DNA of 64,000 nt from Pictodentalium vernedei (GCA_031216915.1 CM062292.1:70498956-70562955), one strand, 5' to 3'. Counted from the first letter of the stretch, positions 32,802 through 44,059 are shown. Numbers and translations are program-made. The notes: generated by a model not told the origin, from the sequence alone.

Positions 32802-33304
32802 TTTGTGGTTTGTTATGACCTGCCATTGTTTACGTTTGGTTTGGACGATCACCTATTACCTTTTAACAAATTGAACATGGAATAGAAAGCATGATAAGGA
32901 TTTCAGTGTTTATTAAATTTTATTTTGAAAGTCTTTTTGATATGATGAGATAAATATTAATTACTTTTCATGTTGCAACAATATGAGCCTGCAGGGGTTC
33001 TTTTTCATTCACACTGCGCAACGCAAAGTAATTTTCCAGACATATATTGGGGGTGTGGTTTAGGGCGGACCTAAATGCGTTTTTTTTCGATTCATTGTGT
33101 AATGAAAGTTAAAACAAATACTTTAGCCAATCTTTTTGCCTGAAAATGCATGAACAGAAAAAAGGTTTAATTATACGCCAGTCATCTAAATATTTACTCC
33201 ATCCTCATTATTTATCATACAATTTAAGCTGACCCTGCAAAATAGAAACAGACATCAGTACTCAGCTTATAAACTGGAGACCAAAAACAATCTAATGTCA
33301 TCAG

Positions 33305-33412
33305 CCCTTTGAACTCTAGTGGTATCTTCCATGCCTGTTCAATGGCAGCAATTAGAAGAGTCCATACTCATTATTTGGGGTAGACCAATCAAAATTTTCA
33401 ACGTGCAGCCTC
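33305..33412. mobile_element. MITE family G, copy 2 (right half lost)
   Basis: CCCTTTGAACTCTAGTGGTA start, then GGGGTAGACCAATCAAAATT and TTTCAACGTGCAGCC, where the hairpin breaks off. The right half is missing. Confidence 0.7.
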
Positions 33413-33938
33413 GTAATGTTGATGTTCAATTTGGAGCCGATAAATAAAATAACTTATCCTTTCAAAATGACATAGGTCCTTATACATTTGCCGTAAAGAA
33501 TGCCTCCACATAAACTAAGTTCTGATATAGATGTGCGTCCAAGATCAGAATGATCAAGCTAGGAAAACTTCCCGCTAAACTGAACCCATGCAGCACGAAT
33601 GAGTACAACTCTCACAACCCCCCTCCCCCCCCCCCCTTAACCTGACAGAAACCAAGTCGTAAAGACAAAAAGCAGACAATCGACTATACACCTGAAATAT
33701 TAAATTGTCAAAAATATGTATTAGCATACAGAGTCAACCTGTAGAATAAAATAAAAATATCTAAATGTTAATAATGTATTAATACTATATTTTGTACATT
33801 GCCACATTAGGAGGAAATGGTTTGTAGGAGAGAGTGGAGTCTTCGAGACCGATGTACGCCCATGAGCCTTTATAGTTGTATTGAGACACGCGTTCCTGAG
33901 ATTTCGGTCAACATGTCTTCATCTCTGAAGTCATAGAA
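33413..33938. other. No gene; C tract
   Basis: C-rich run at about 33619-33637. Otherwise unrecognised non-coding sequence. Confidence 0.4.
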
Positions 33939-33939
33939 A

Positions 33940-34150
33940 ATATAGAATATACCCATAGTAGCTTGGTGTGCCAAATGTTCACCACGAGTGGTGAAGTGGT
34001 GTTAACCGCGGGCCTTTGGCGCGTGGTTAACACCACTTCCACACCAGTGATGAACATTTGCTACACCAAGCAACTTAGTGTATATTTTATTTATGTCATG
34101 ATCGGCAGAAAATAAGAGTTTAAATGTTAAATAAATAGATTTAGCAACCA
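33940..34150. mobile_element. Foldback family H, copy 2 (truncated)
   Basis: The hairpin end (CTTGGTGTGCCAAATGTTCA...) is present, plus only a few tens of bases of the body (TCATGATCGGCAG), compared with about 520 bp of body in copies 1 and 3. Confidence 0.7.
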
Positions 34151-34940
34151 AATTCCTAGCACGCATAACGAGTTAGTTATCGGATATTCGGTCTAAAACA
34201 TTTTTTACCCAAACTGACAATAGTTTTCTTTCCTATATCTGAAGAAAGAAAACCTAATTTTTTTCCAACGATTCGAACGTTTTACGACAAAAATGTTTAG
34301 TAGGGAGCTTCGCTTCTCAATCACTTTCCCCGGTCTCTGAGAGCATATCACTGATTTTACACTTACGTGGCTTCGTGTAGAATCTTTTTTTCAAAGTGGC
34401 CCTACCAGCTTCCTCCCTCCGTTGTCATGACAACTCTCTTTTGTCACTTTGTCACTACAAACTGTACTCTGTCTGGCCCATAAGTTATGTCCCTGATTGT
34501 TGAAAGTGTCGTTAAGCACGAATAAACAGGCAAACAATCTGTGCGCTGTCTTACGCCGATCACTAATGTTTAATCCTTGACTTTCATTGTCATGAAAAAT
34601 TTGATAAAGTTATCTCTCTCGAAATTATTCGAAAAGTAAGAAGCAAGTGATTGTTGAGGCAACGCCTGTGACATCAATATCGTTTAACTCTTTTAGCGCG
34701 GAATAATCTGAGAAACACAATTCTTAGCGCCTAATATTCATCAGGAATTTTACAAAAAGTATAGGTTGTTAGACTAAAGCGTTATTTTTTTAAAAGATGT
34801 TCAAATGATCTCATTGACAGTTTTTCAAATGATTTTCTGTATATATTTAAATGGCACCTTTATACTTTCAAGGGTCGATATCTTTGTTCATGGATAGGAC
34901 AAAATGGAGCATGATACATAAGAATACGTATGTTTGTTCA
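34151..34940. other. No gene seen
   Basis: AT-rich sequence within the interior of the large inverted repeat. Nothing is recognised. Confidence 0.4.
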
Positions 34941-34941
34941 A

Positions 34942-35174
34942 CCCTTTACCCAACGAATCGGCCGTAATATGCAACTTCAGCAGTTGAAAAAATATTATTT
35001 TTCAAAAAATTTCGACAAAACCATATCATGTGACCCCTCGTTGGAACGAGCTCGTCGAGCTCGTTCCAACGAGGGGTCAGATGATATGGTTTTGTTGAAA
35101 TATTTTGAAGAATTTGAAAAAAAAAATGATATTTAAAATAATAAATTTTGATATCGTCTGCGTTTGGTAAAGGG
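34942..35174. mobile_element. MITE family A, copy 5
   Basis: CCCTTTACCCAACG to TTTGGTAAAGGG, with TTAA on the right (35175-35178) and the mutated TCAA on the left. The core GTTGGAACGAGCTCGTCGAG palindrome is intact. Confidence 0.8.
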
Positions 35175-35178
35175 TTAA

Positions 35179-35813
35179 AAGCACTTGGAAATGGACACAC
35201 ACAGTTGGCTAAAATGACAACTGCAGTACCTTTCCGCGGTCTGCCGTCTGTCGACTTTAGTCGCCTGTCGCGCCAGAATAGTTAATGAACGAAAACAGCA
35301 GACAGCTTATGGGGATGTCTGTTGCTTCCGTTTATTAAAAGTAACAACAGAAATTTCTGCTTTTTATGACAAGCTAATTAGAGGCAACAAGTTCAGAGAT
35401 AAGAATATCTATCAGTATTACTACTACCAACACGAATTGTCCAATTTGGACCTACAATTTTTTATTCTTCCCAGGGAAAAAATAGCAAATCTCACCACCT
35501 AGACATCTATATCAACCCCCTAAGCCCTAGCACACGATAAATTATCGAAAAAAATGTTGGATTTGTGAACTTCTGTTTCTCCCATTCGAGGTAAATAGAA
35601 AATCAGTTACCTAAAAATGCGACTGCCCCACACTTGCCATTTCCAGTATCAATTCCGTGACAATATTGCAGATCGATGTCAAGTACGAGGAGTTACCCCC
35701 TCCCCCCCCCCCCTTCAACCAGTTGTTTATATCTGCTTGTCTGTTAACGTTGCCACTGCAGCCAGCATAACAGGACAAATCTGAAAGGCGGATAAAGAAT
35801 GAGTTTGAACATT
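35179..35813. other. No gene; repeat L block and C tract
   Basis: 35455-35510 matches 26640-26700 (family L). A C run lies at about 35699-35714. The rest is unrecognised. Confidence 0.4.
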
Positions 35814-35817
35814 TTAA

Positions 35818-36050
35818 CCCTTTGAACCCTAGTGGTATCTTCCGTATCAGTTCAATGGCAGCAACGGGAAGAGTCCATATTCAATATTTGGGGGTAGACC
35901 AATTAATATTTTCAACTTGCAGCCTTGGGGCTGCACGTTGAAAATATTGATTAGTCTACGCCACTCCTTCACTCAAAAGTCAGCCTACTTGATGAAATTA
36001 TGAAGTATCATGTTAATGGGCCGGAAAAACGGCCTCCGGGGTTCAAAATG
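35818..36050. mobile_element. MITE family G, copy 3
   Basis: TTAA at 35814-35817 and 36051-36054. CCCTTTGAACCCTAGTGG to CCGGGGTTCAAAATG. Central hairpin AATATTTTCAACTTGCAGCC and its near-complement. It is inserted within repeat family L. Confidence 0.8.
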
Positions 36051-36054
36051 TTAA

Positions 36055-36677
36055 TGAAAAAGACACTATCTACATTACATATCACGATGCGCACACTGTT
36101 GATACAATCCACAGAAAGAAAAGTTACAGAACATCAAAATATGGCGAAAACGCTGCTTTCTTCTTTTTAAATGGTTATAATTAAACCTTTTTATGTTCTA
36201 ATTCGCCAAACTCAACCGACCATAAAAATAATTTACAACAAGGAAGGACAACACACGTGTGTAGCTTAGGAATGTGCTCGTGAGGACGAGTGTAGCACAT
36301 TCGAATTTATTCTGAACATACACTGCACAGTATAATAAAAAAGATTTCATAACAAGTAAGTGATCTTTGTCCTATAAAAACGACATACGTCTGAATTACA
36401 ACTGCGTAAGCACGAAGGAGGGTGGGCGGGTGGGTGAAGAGGACCTACTACACTGCTGGCCACACTGCTGACCGAGCTTCGAATAGTGAAAATGTATTGT
36501 ACTAAACCCAGCTTGTGTTACAACACAATCAGCACGCTTTCACTATCCATCAGTGCACAGCTAATCACACAATACCCGCACTTTTATACGAACTGAAGAG
36601 AACATTCCACTGGAATGTTAACAACAGGTGAATACATCTAGATCATCACAAGCGTGTTAACCCTCCCTGCTATAAAT
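36055..36677. other. Repeat L block, then unrecognised sequence
   Basis: 36055-36180 matches 26715-26835. 36180-36677 has no recognised feature apart from a GTGGGCGGGTGGG block near 36425. Confidence 0.4.
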
Positions 36678-37500
36678 AAATTTTCTGTTCAAGCATTGTC
36701 AGGCAAAATGATTGCCTAAAGCATTTTTCTTTTTTTCATAACACAATGAACCGAGAAAACGCATTTAGGCTCGCCCTAAACCACGCCCCCAATGTCTGTC
36801 TTAACAATTACGTTGCATTGTGTGAATGGAAAGGAACCCCCTACACGCTCACGTTGTTTCAGCATGAAAAGTAATTAATACTTATCAAATCATATTAAAA
36901 TGACTTTCAAAATAAAATTTAATAAACAATGAAATCCTTATCATGATTTTTGTTCCATGTTCAATTTGTTTATATGCAATAGATGATCTGCGTTCGTTGT
37001 TTTACCCAAATCAAACGTAAACAATGGCCGGTCATAATAATCCACAATCGTATCTCACGCCAACAAAACCTTCCTATTTCCAAATAGCCTGAATGAACTC
37101 TTTCTGAGATAAAGTTCAACCAACTCCATGACACCTGGGTTTATATTGAACTCTACATTTACAAACTGTGTTTTCAGTTTCTCAGAAAATGGTCAAAATC
37201 AGAATTAAATTTAATTCAGTGTTGCCCTGAATGGCAGCACCCTACCGTCAAGTGGAAAAAGACATTGAACTTTTGTGTGGGCGTGGCCTATAACGTTCCT
37301 TTTAACTTACGTAATTCATTGGTCAATAAAACTTTTAATGACACGAGAAATGTTTTAGAGAAATGAATCGTTATTTCAAACAGAATTTTAGAAAACTATG
37401 CCTTTATTATTCGGTTATTACCAGGAAGCAAGTTTTTGTTTCGACTGCAATAAGTAGGGAGTGTTTAGATGTATTGCCTCTCAAGTTTAATTATCAGGAA

Positions 37501-37604
37501 TGATCGTTTGTTTCTGTCTATGTCTTGCGTTATGAACCCCAAAAAACAAAGGCCTTTGTTTTTTGGGGTTCATAACTCAAGAAATAGACAGAAACAAACG
37601 ATCA
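37501..37604. repeat. 104-bp near-perfect palindrome at the tip of the large inverted repeat
   Basis: The centre is GGCC (37551-37554). About 52 bp on each side are complementary with two mismatches. The right half is an extra inverted copy of the inverted repeat's terminal sequence, lying outside its right end. Confidence 0.85.
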
Positions 37605-38261
37605 TTATTTATTTCAACAGAGAATAATAGTGAAACGCTCAAACTGATTGGGGAAAAAAACTGTAAAATGCCAACTTATGTATTTTTATACTACTCTGCA
37701 GGACAATGCCTGGAGTTTTGGAATGATGTGCACATCGAGGATATAAATTCGCTAATGTTTAGAAATTTCAATTTTTAAATGAAATTTCCGTACTCTGAGT
37801 GTTGAGTTTAGGAAATTAAAGCCAGCTAACTAACATTCCCATAAATTTCTTCCAATGACGAAAACTGTCAGCCATGCGAAACAAGCGTATAGTGGTCTTT
37901 CGGGCACTGCTTAGGAAGCAGATGCAGGCTGTTTGGAGAACTGAAAGACGTCGCATGAACTAGTACGGCTTTATAATCCGTTCTTTGATTTGATCATTCG
38001 TGTCATTGTGACAAACGATGCTATTGCTGTAAGTTTTCCTGATAATACTAAACAGTTTGTCCAGTTCCGAAACAAGGTTATTATTTTCAATAAATAGACA
38101 CATACTAAGTGTAAGAACCATAAGCAAATCAAACAACTGAACACAGCTACCACAGCTACCAATTCAAAATATATACTCGTGGTCAGACTCACTCATTACC
38201 CTTTTCAAAACGAAACAAGCGGACTACAAAAACAGAACAATTCTAAAGTAACGAAAAAAAA
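37605..38261. other. Repeat L tail and unrecognised sequence
   Basis: 37650-37850 matches 26880-27560 in blocks (TGTATTTTTATACTACT, GATATAAATT, AGGAAATTAAAG). No gene is seen. Confidence 0.4.
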
Positions 38262-38370
38262 AATCATTTTCTTTTTTAAAAACATAGCTTATGATCTCTG
38301 ATTGGAACCAGCTTGACAAGCTCGTTCCAATGAGGGTACATAAGCTGTGTTTTGGAGTGAAAAGTTAAAA
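38262..38370. mobile_element. MITE family A relative, decayed
   Basis: The core 'aacatagcttatgatctc...ttggaaccagcttgacaagctcgttccaat' is clearly a diverged version of the GAACGAGCTCGTCGAGCTC palindrome. The termini are lost. Confidence 0.55.
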
Positions 38371-38375
38371 TAATA

Positions 38376-38692
38376 CAGTTAAAACTAGAAGTCCTGCCAC
38401 GAACTGTGCGCTTATCTTGGCTTAATTGCACTTGGCTTAATTGCACGCAAATGCTATATCGAATGGCACCTGAAGCATGGCGGGTTCTCCTGGTTACTCA
38501 TAGCAAACACAGGAAATGTTTCTGCCAATAAACCTCCGGGTTACCCGGGAGGTCCATTGGTTGAAACATTGCTTGTGCACAGGCCATATATACAGAATTT
38601 GATAGCCTTACTATGGTCATAAGGCGTAGATTAACGCGCAGATCGACGTGCTCTTTGTGCGTATTTCTTGATAGAACTTCTAGTTCTAACTG
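38376..38692. mobile_element. MITE family C, copy 4
   Basis: 317 bp with TA at 38374-38375 and 38693-38694. It has the CAGTTAAAACTAGAAGTCCT terminus and a slightly damaged CCTCCGGGTTACCCGGGAGG core. A short local duplication (GGCTTAATTGCAC twice) near 38420-38445 explains the extra length. Confidence 0.8.
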
Positions 38693-38814
38693 TAATGAAG
38701 GCGATGTTTGTGAATAGATATGGTTGTAAAAAAATGATACGCTGAACGATAGATTATCGAAGAAATTGCGGAAAGATAAAAATCGTAACCCCCACGGTAT
38801 CAATCAAAATGGCG

Positions 38815-39375
38815 GCTTCCAACGCATCACTTCGAGGTGAATACGAGTCAAATTATCGCTCGAAATGATCAATTTGTTCTAAAACCTAAAATGAAAAGAC
38901 AATCAAGTGTTTTGAGTGGATACTGATCATTTCCAGCAATAATTCAACACGTATTCACCTTGAATTGATGCATGAAACCCGCTCGTCCAATCATGGCCTG
39001 GAAGTCCGTAATATAAGTTTTTGGTTTGGTACGTCCTTTCAAAGAACGTACCAAACTCAAAACTTATATTACTGACTTTCAGGCCATGTTTGGACTAGAG
39101 ACCCGCCAACTGAATCAGATAGAAAGACGCTATCTGTTCAAATCACTTCCGTGTATCAATGATTCATTGCGCTGTTTACTTTCCTGCATCAATTCAAGGT
39201 TGAAACGAGTGAAATGATACGATTGTTATAAAAAAGCGTATAGTAAAAAGAAAATCTAGTGTTTTTGAATGGATACCGAAAGTTATCTTCCTCGCGACCG
39301 AGACAAATGGTTATTTTCGCTCGCGTAACCTTTGTTTCGGTCACTCATGAGATAATTTTCTATATCCATTCAAAA
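38815..39375. repeat. Cluster of inverted repeats and hairpins
   Basis: GGTGAATACGAGTC (38838) is the inverse of CACGTATTCACC (38948). A hairpin at 39008-39074 pairs GTAATATAAGTTTTTGGTTTG with CAAACTCAAAACTTATATTAC. GTGTTTTTGAATGGATA (39258) is the inverse of TATCCATTCAAAAACAC (39363). It appears to be one or more nested foldback elements. Confidence 0.55.
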
Positions 39376-39394
39376 ACACCAGATATCCTCTATA

Positions 39395-39575
39395 AAATAC
39401 ATTTTTCCCTGTAGCGTCATCCACGAATTGTCCTGGTGCTAATAGTATCAAGAAATTGGAAAGTGAGTGATATGACTAACTTTAAATAGATTTTTCTCCG
39501 TAACGTCATCCACAAATTATCCTGGCGCTAATGGTATCAAGAAAAACTGGAAAGTGACTGATATGACTAACGTAT
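39395..39575 (+). repeat. Tandem duplication, about 90 bp, two units
   Basis: GTCATCCACGAATTGTCCTGG...GATATGACTAAC (39413-39482) repeats as GTCATCCACAAATTATCCTGG...GATATGACTAAC (39505-39571) with several substitutions. Confidence 0.7.
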
Positions 39576-40425
39576 AATAATATACAACAAACATTAACAT
39601 TTACTAATAACAATAACATTTCCACGCGTCCGAAGTGATAATGACTTGATAATGAGCAGTACATGACTTAACTACCTTTATCTCCCCCGAGAACAATTGG
39701 GACTATTTTCTTTAAAGTTCAGTTCAGTATCACTGAACCGGGTTACTTGTCCGGATATATTGTAACCCTTTGCTTTCACACTTTTAAAGTGATGTTGCTT
39801 TCTGCCACCATGTCCTATTCTCATGAACATGACGGGAAAATAATAATCTCTAAAGTGAAAAAGAATCAATGCGTATTGTGGCACCCTGGAGCTGGGGAAA
39901 ATAATGACCCTGGTTCGGTGTGAGAAAATTAAAATTTTTGGAACTCACCTAATCCTTGGCTCTACACCACTCAGATTAGGGCCACCGCGTTCGGAGTTGG
40001 GCCGCGGCAAGCAAGAACTGTAAAGACGGGACCCATTTTGCGCGTTACTCGAGATAATAGACAGAGTGTCATAAAATATAATGGTCTGATATTATTTAAA
40101 ACCTACCCGGACTCAAAGAGCCCCCATATTTTAAGACTTTATATTTTTAGTAAAATAATTTTTGGTCACTGGGCAGTGCCGTATTAACCCATGACCCCTA
40201 GTCTTTTAGGTTTTAGGTACTTCGGCCTCTGGGTCCCCTCTGGCACTTCAATCTTTTACCCCACTACAGCCGACAGCCTGATCCTGGTATGGTATGCACT
40301 ATGCCGCAGTACATAGCCTTATATCCATTTTGCGGGTCTCCTGAAGAATTCTACTCACAACTTGACATATTATTTAAATAAACATTAAAATAATGCACTG
40401 TATATAAATATGTATGTGTAGTATA
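39576..40425. other. No gene seen
   Basis: About 850 bp of unrecognised non-coding sequence. Confidence 0.4.
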
Positions 40426-40682
40426 CAGTACGTGGAGAGTGTATTATCACTACATCACCCGCAGAGTGGAGATTCCACCCGAGGAATAATTTCAAATTTG
40501 ATGCAAAACATAATCAGCACCAGCAAAGTTTCAGCCAATGGACCTCCGGGTTAAACCCGGAGGTCCATTGGCTGAAACATTGCTTGTGTTTTTTGTCGAT
40601 ATGTACAAAATTTGAAAGTTATAGCTTGGGTGATAACTCCACTCCGTGGGTGATTTAGTTACAATCCACTCTCCACGTACTG
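40426..40682. mobile_element. MITE family B, copy 3
   Basis: 257 bp between TA dinucleotides (40424-40425 and 40683-40684). CAGTACGTGGAGAGTGTATT terminus and CCTCCGGGTTAAACCCGGAGG-type core. Confidence 0.85.
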
Positions 40683-40684
40683 TA

Positions 40685-41597
40685 TTTATGAGAGTATATA
40701 TATGGATAAATACATATGTACATGTATCCCTACGGCGCAGAGTGCAAAGTGCCTTTAACCATTGGAGCCCTAAGGCGCTGGTAACAGTGCCTCAGCATAA
40801 ACAAAATGGCAGGCCCCCCTGTCCCTGCGGGTCCATAGGCTTCAGCCTTGTCAACCTTATGAATAAAACGGCCCTGTTACTGGGGAACTGTATATTGGTA
40901 GTGAAAGAAAAATTATGGGATTTGAACATTTTCGAAGCGTTCAAGCTGTTCCCTAAGTGAAGCCAAGTGCTTCCCCTAGAACTCTTATTCCATCATCAGG
41001 TCTCTTTGTCAAGAGAAGTGATTCTAGAAGAAGAGTGCAAGGTGATTCCACTTCGGAAAGTACTTTCACTCCTTTCTGGAATATTCCATTTTTCCGATTA
41101 ACTTGCCCAAACAGTCGAGTGGACAATTTATGTCTTGATAAAATAGTTTCTTACATCACCGACAACCCACTATATGCTGCATCCAAATATATCTCCAACA
41201 AAATTACCATCGGAGTGGGTGTACAACGAAATAAGACTCCTGATAGATGGACGGAATGGTTTCACGCGCCGAAGGCGCGCAGGGACGGTTTGGGAACAAG
41301 CCCCTTTCGACCCTCAGTGACTGTATACGATCAGTTTTCACATGGGGAGGCGTGTTGAAGGAGGAAAGGGTTCAGGAACTCGGCAGGTGTCTCCGGTTGC
41401 GGCGTGATGGCTTCGTTGACTGATGGTGGTTGAACCCTCGGGTGAGGACCAGTGTGGGGGGGGGGGGGGTCCTCTCACAAAGGTACTACCTCTCCCCGAG
41501 GGTGCAGTAGTCTTATTTTCAGGCAAGTTTTGTCTGCCACTTCGGAGATGGTTTCGAATGATGGAGATGGTTTCGAATCCTGATAAGATAAAGACGA
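40685..41597. other. No recognised gene; decayed hairpin and G tract
   Basis: A 133-codon frame at 40957-41358 has no recognisable domain. GAACTCTTATTCCATCATCAGG (40980) with GAAGAAGAGTGC (41029) is a decayed relative of the hairpins at 16462 and 50646. A G run lies at about 41456-41469. Confidence 0.35.
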
Positions 41598-42262
41598 CGA
41601 TTTTATACCATGATTACCTATTCTACTACATATAAAAAGCCTATGACATAAATTTTAGCTTCACACACCAACCTTGGTGAACACGCCAGCAATGGGATTT
41701 CAATAGTTAAAATTTACACCTACAGTGGAACTTCAACCAAGGGGGCCTTTGGTGATCTCGCATTGAATGCAAACTTGTCTAAATTTATCACCCGTCGCCT
41801 CGTGGAGAGTGAAATGAAACCGGTAATTATTGTTTACGTTTATAAATAAGTTTACCTCAAAAGATACCAAACTTTAACAAACATACGTTGTCTCATGTTA
41901 ATAAAGCATCCATAACTCGAATAGTATGTCATTATGTTATTAAAATGAAACAATCCCGTAATTTGCGCGTTTCGTTTTCTATTTCATTTCGGCGATACAA
42001 TTGCCAGCGGAAGTACTACCCACCGGTGCTCAAGTAAACAAAAACACCTTCGCACATGTGAATATTGATGTATTTAACATTTAAACTCTTATTAATATGA
42101 CGATCATGGTATAAACAAAATATACCCAAAGTACCTTGTTGTACAAAATGTTCATCACTCGTGGTGAAGTGGTGTTAACCGCGCGCCAAAGGCTCGCGGT
42201 TAACACCACTTCACCACTCGTGGTGAACATTTGGTACACCAAGCTACTATGGGTATATTTTA
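41598..42262 (+). mobile_element. Foldback family H, copy 3 (about 665 bp)
   Basis: It begins TTTATACCATGATTACC and matches copy 1 (22974-23642) in inverse orientation over its whole length. It ends in the hairpin TTCACCACTCGTGGTGAAG... with the loop CGCGCCAAAGGCTCGCG. GGTATAAACAAAATATACCC marks the body/hairpin junction. Confidence 0.75.
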
Positions 42263-42274
42263 TGTGTACGCTAC

Positions 42275-42600
42275 GGTCTTCCGAACGCTTAGGCTAAATA
42301 TAAACACAAACGGAGTGAAGTAGTATCGGCTATTAGGAATGCCAAGACGTCATATCTATCCAAAGTCCAGTGCTTGGGGAGCAACGGAACTACTACTTCA
42401 CTGTGTTGGAAGGCACTAAAAATATTCAAAGACAGCAGTAAAGTGGCATGAATTCCTTCTGTTATCCACTCGAACAAAATATATTCCAGAAATGTTGATA
42501 AAGCAGAGGTGTTCAACGAATATTTCTGCTCGTTTCCGTCAGTTGATGATTCGAATGCCTCCCTGCAAAGCCCATCACCTCCAGCGTCATAAGTAACTAA
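42275..42600 (+). pseudogene. Non-LTR retrotransposon fragment (pre-RT region)
   Basis: The conceptual translation gives 'RSEVVSAIRNAKTSYL', 'CWKALKIFKD' and, after a stop, 'DKAEVFNEYFCSFPSVDD'. These resemble the stretch between endonuclease and reverse transcriptase in CR1/L2/jockey-type elements (A-K-...-NEYF motif). It is a short dead fragment abutting foldback H3. Confidence 0.6.
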
Positions 42601-42986
42601 TAGTATCACTTCTCAATGCAGCCAAGTATTTGAAGCAATGACATCGATAAAGGTATTCAAGGTGTTTAATCGTGATTTATAGGTCCGCATCTGATCAGAT
42701 AATGTAAGTCCTTCCTTTGAGAGCCTCTTTGGTTTTTTTTCAATATTTTAATTAATAGTTCATATTTTTCTTCACCGTGGAAAGAAGTTAATGTCTCCCA
42801 CCACTAAGGTACTGAGACATATAAAAAGTCGTGTGAGACAGCTGGGAACGATTTGCCTGTCTCACTCCACCCACGTGACGGCTATCTTACCCCACCCACG
42901 TTACCAACCTATATTGGCGTATTAGCATATTTAATGAGCGCAGGACTATTCAATTATCGCACCTTCTTCTGTAAACAAACAACATA
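42601..42986. other. No gene seen
   Basis: Unrecognised non-coding sequence. Confidence 0.4.
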
Positions 42987-43178
42987 GTGTCACGTTTCGG
43001 AAATATTAGCAGACGAACGTTTGTCGAAGAAAATAGAAATGAAAACCTAGACCGCAGAACCAAATTACAATTGACTCTTTTATATGAATTTTTGGATGAA
43101 CGCTTTTATGAGTGGAACGTGTTGCACAAAATTTCCGTCAAACAGTTATGCGAATACATTGCAGAATTCATAATATGA
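42987..43178 (+). pseudogene. Possible Crypton-type tyrosine recombinase N-terminal fragment
   Basis: The 63-codon frame reads 'FVEENRNENLDRRTKLQLTL' then LYEFLDER, ISVKQLCEYIAEFI and a stop. The pattern 'EN.N..T...T...L..F..FL....... I....L..Y...FI' resembles the start of the tyrosine-recombinase core-binding region in Crypton-derived proteins. No catalytic region follows, so at most this is a truncated relic. I am not certain of the assignment. Confidence 0.35.
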
Positions 43179-43810
43179 CGTCATCGCAATGTATCATTTC
43201 ACCTCAAATCTTTAAGTCTTGCCGGCGTTCGGATTTAATGTTGTGGTATACACCTGTGGTATATACATAACTTTTGTGCGCTCTTTCCGACAAGAAAATC
43301 AGTTTTTGCTGGATCTGCATTTACTTTACACCTAATTCAGGTCGTATAGGGAAGTGCTTTTGGGAAGACTAAAATTGGTTTGAAATCTTGGCCTTTTCCG
43401 CCACTTAGACCTGTCGCTGCATTTGAAGTATTCTGAATGCCCAGCCTTGTTCTTAGGCATCTGAAGCATATTTGGCCATGATGTGTTCTCGTGAATATTA
43501 TTTTATTATCAGTCTTGGTACGAATAAGGTAGCAGACTTTCAGTAAACGTTGATGCCGGGTATCATTTGCGTAAGTTGTACACTTTTATTGCATGTGTTC
43601 AGCACACCACAAGCTTCATTCTAATGTATACTTTGTGAATATGAATATTTATTGGAAATTTGTGGATTTTCAAACTTCCGAATTTTACAACAAATTTTGT
43701 TTCCTTACTTTTATCTAACAACCCACTTGATTTGCACCCACAAACTCGATAAAAAACGTTTGTGTCACCCCCCCCCCCCACCCCCCCCCCCAACCCCCGT
43801 TCCGATTCTG
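43179..43810. other. No gene; C tract
   Basis: A C-rich run with one interruption at about 43768-43798. Otherwise unrecognised. Confidence 0.4.
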
Positions 43811-43812
43811 TA

Positions 43813-44057
43813 TCAGACAGAATCAATTCCTGGTCAGAAGCTACGCGTGGGCAGTGATGTCCACGCATGCGTTTACCAGATAACAAACCTCATAATCAGC
43901 AAAATTTTAATTAACGAAGCACCGGGTTGTACCGGGTGCTTCATTAATTAAATTTGTGTTGATTATTTCTATAATTAATGTTTGAAATCTAATATTCTTG
44001 GGCCCGTGGAAATATTGCCCACGCATGGAAAGTGATCGATCCACGGCGGTAGTACTG
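43813..44057. mobile_element. MITE family F, copy 3
   Basis: A diverged left end (TATCAGACAG...CTGGTCAG) leads to GGGCAGTGATGTCCACGCAT, the hairpin AATTAACGAAGCACCGGGT, and a right end GGCGGTAGTACTG before TA 44058-44059. Confidence 0.75.
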
Positions 44058-44059
44058 TA

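Larger units (their letters stand above)
28388..37554. repeat. Large inverted repeat, about 0.9-kb arms
   Basis: The left arm (28388-28908 continued at 32802-33172) is the inverse of the right arm (36678-37554). Both outer ends read GGCCTTTGTTTTTTGGGG. The left arm is split by the 3.9-kb Academ-like element. The interior (33173-36677) holds MITE G2, foldback H2, MITE A5 and MITE G3. No transposase belonging to this inverted repeat itself is visible. The parent may be a foldback transposon or an inverted duplication. Confidence 0.75.

Noticed and set aside
43652..43951. Proline-rich and glycine-rich small ORFs over C/G runs (also at 609, 7664, 45327 and 49754)
   Set aside because: They owe their length to homopolymer runs and have no conserved sequence.
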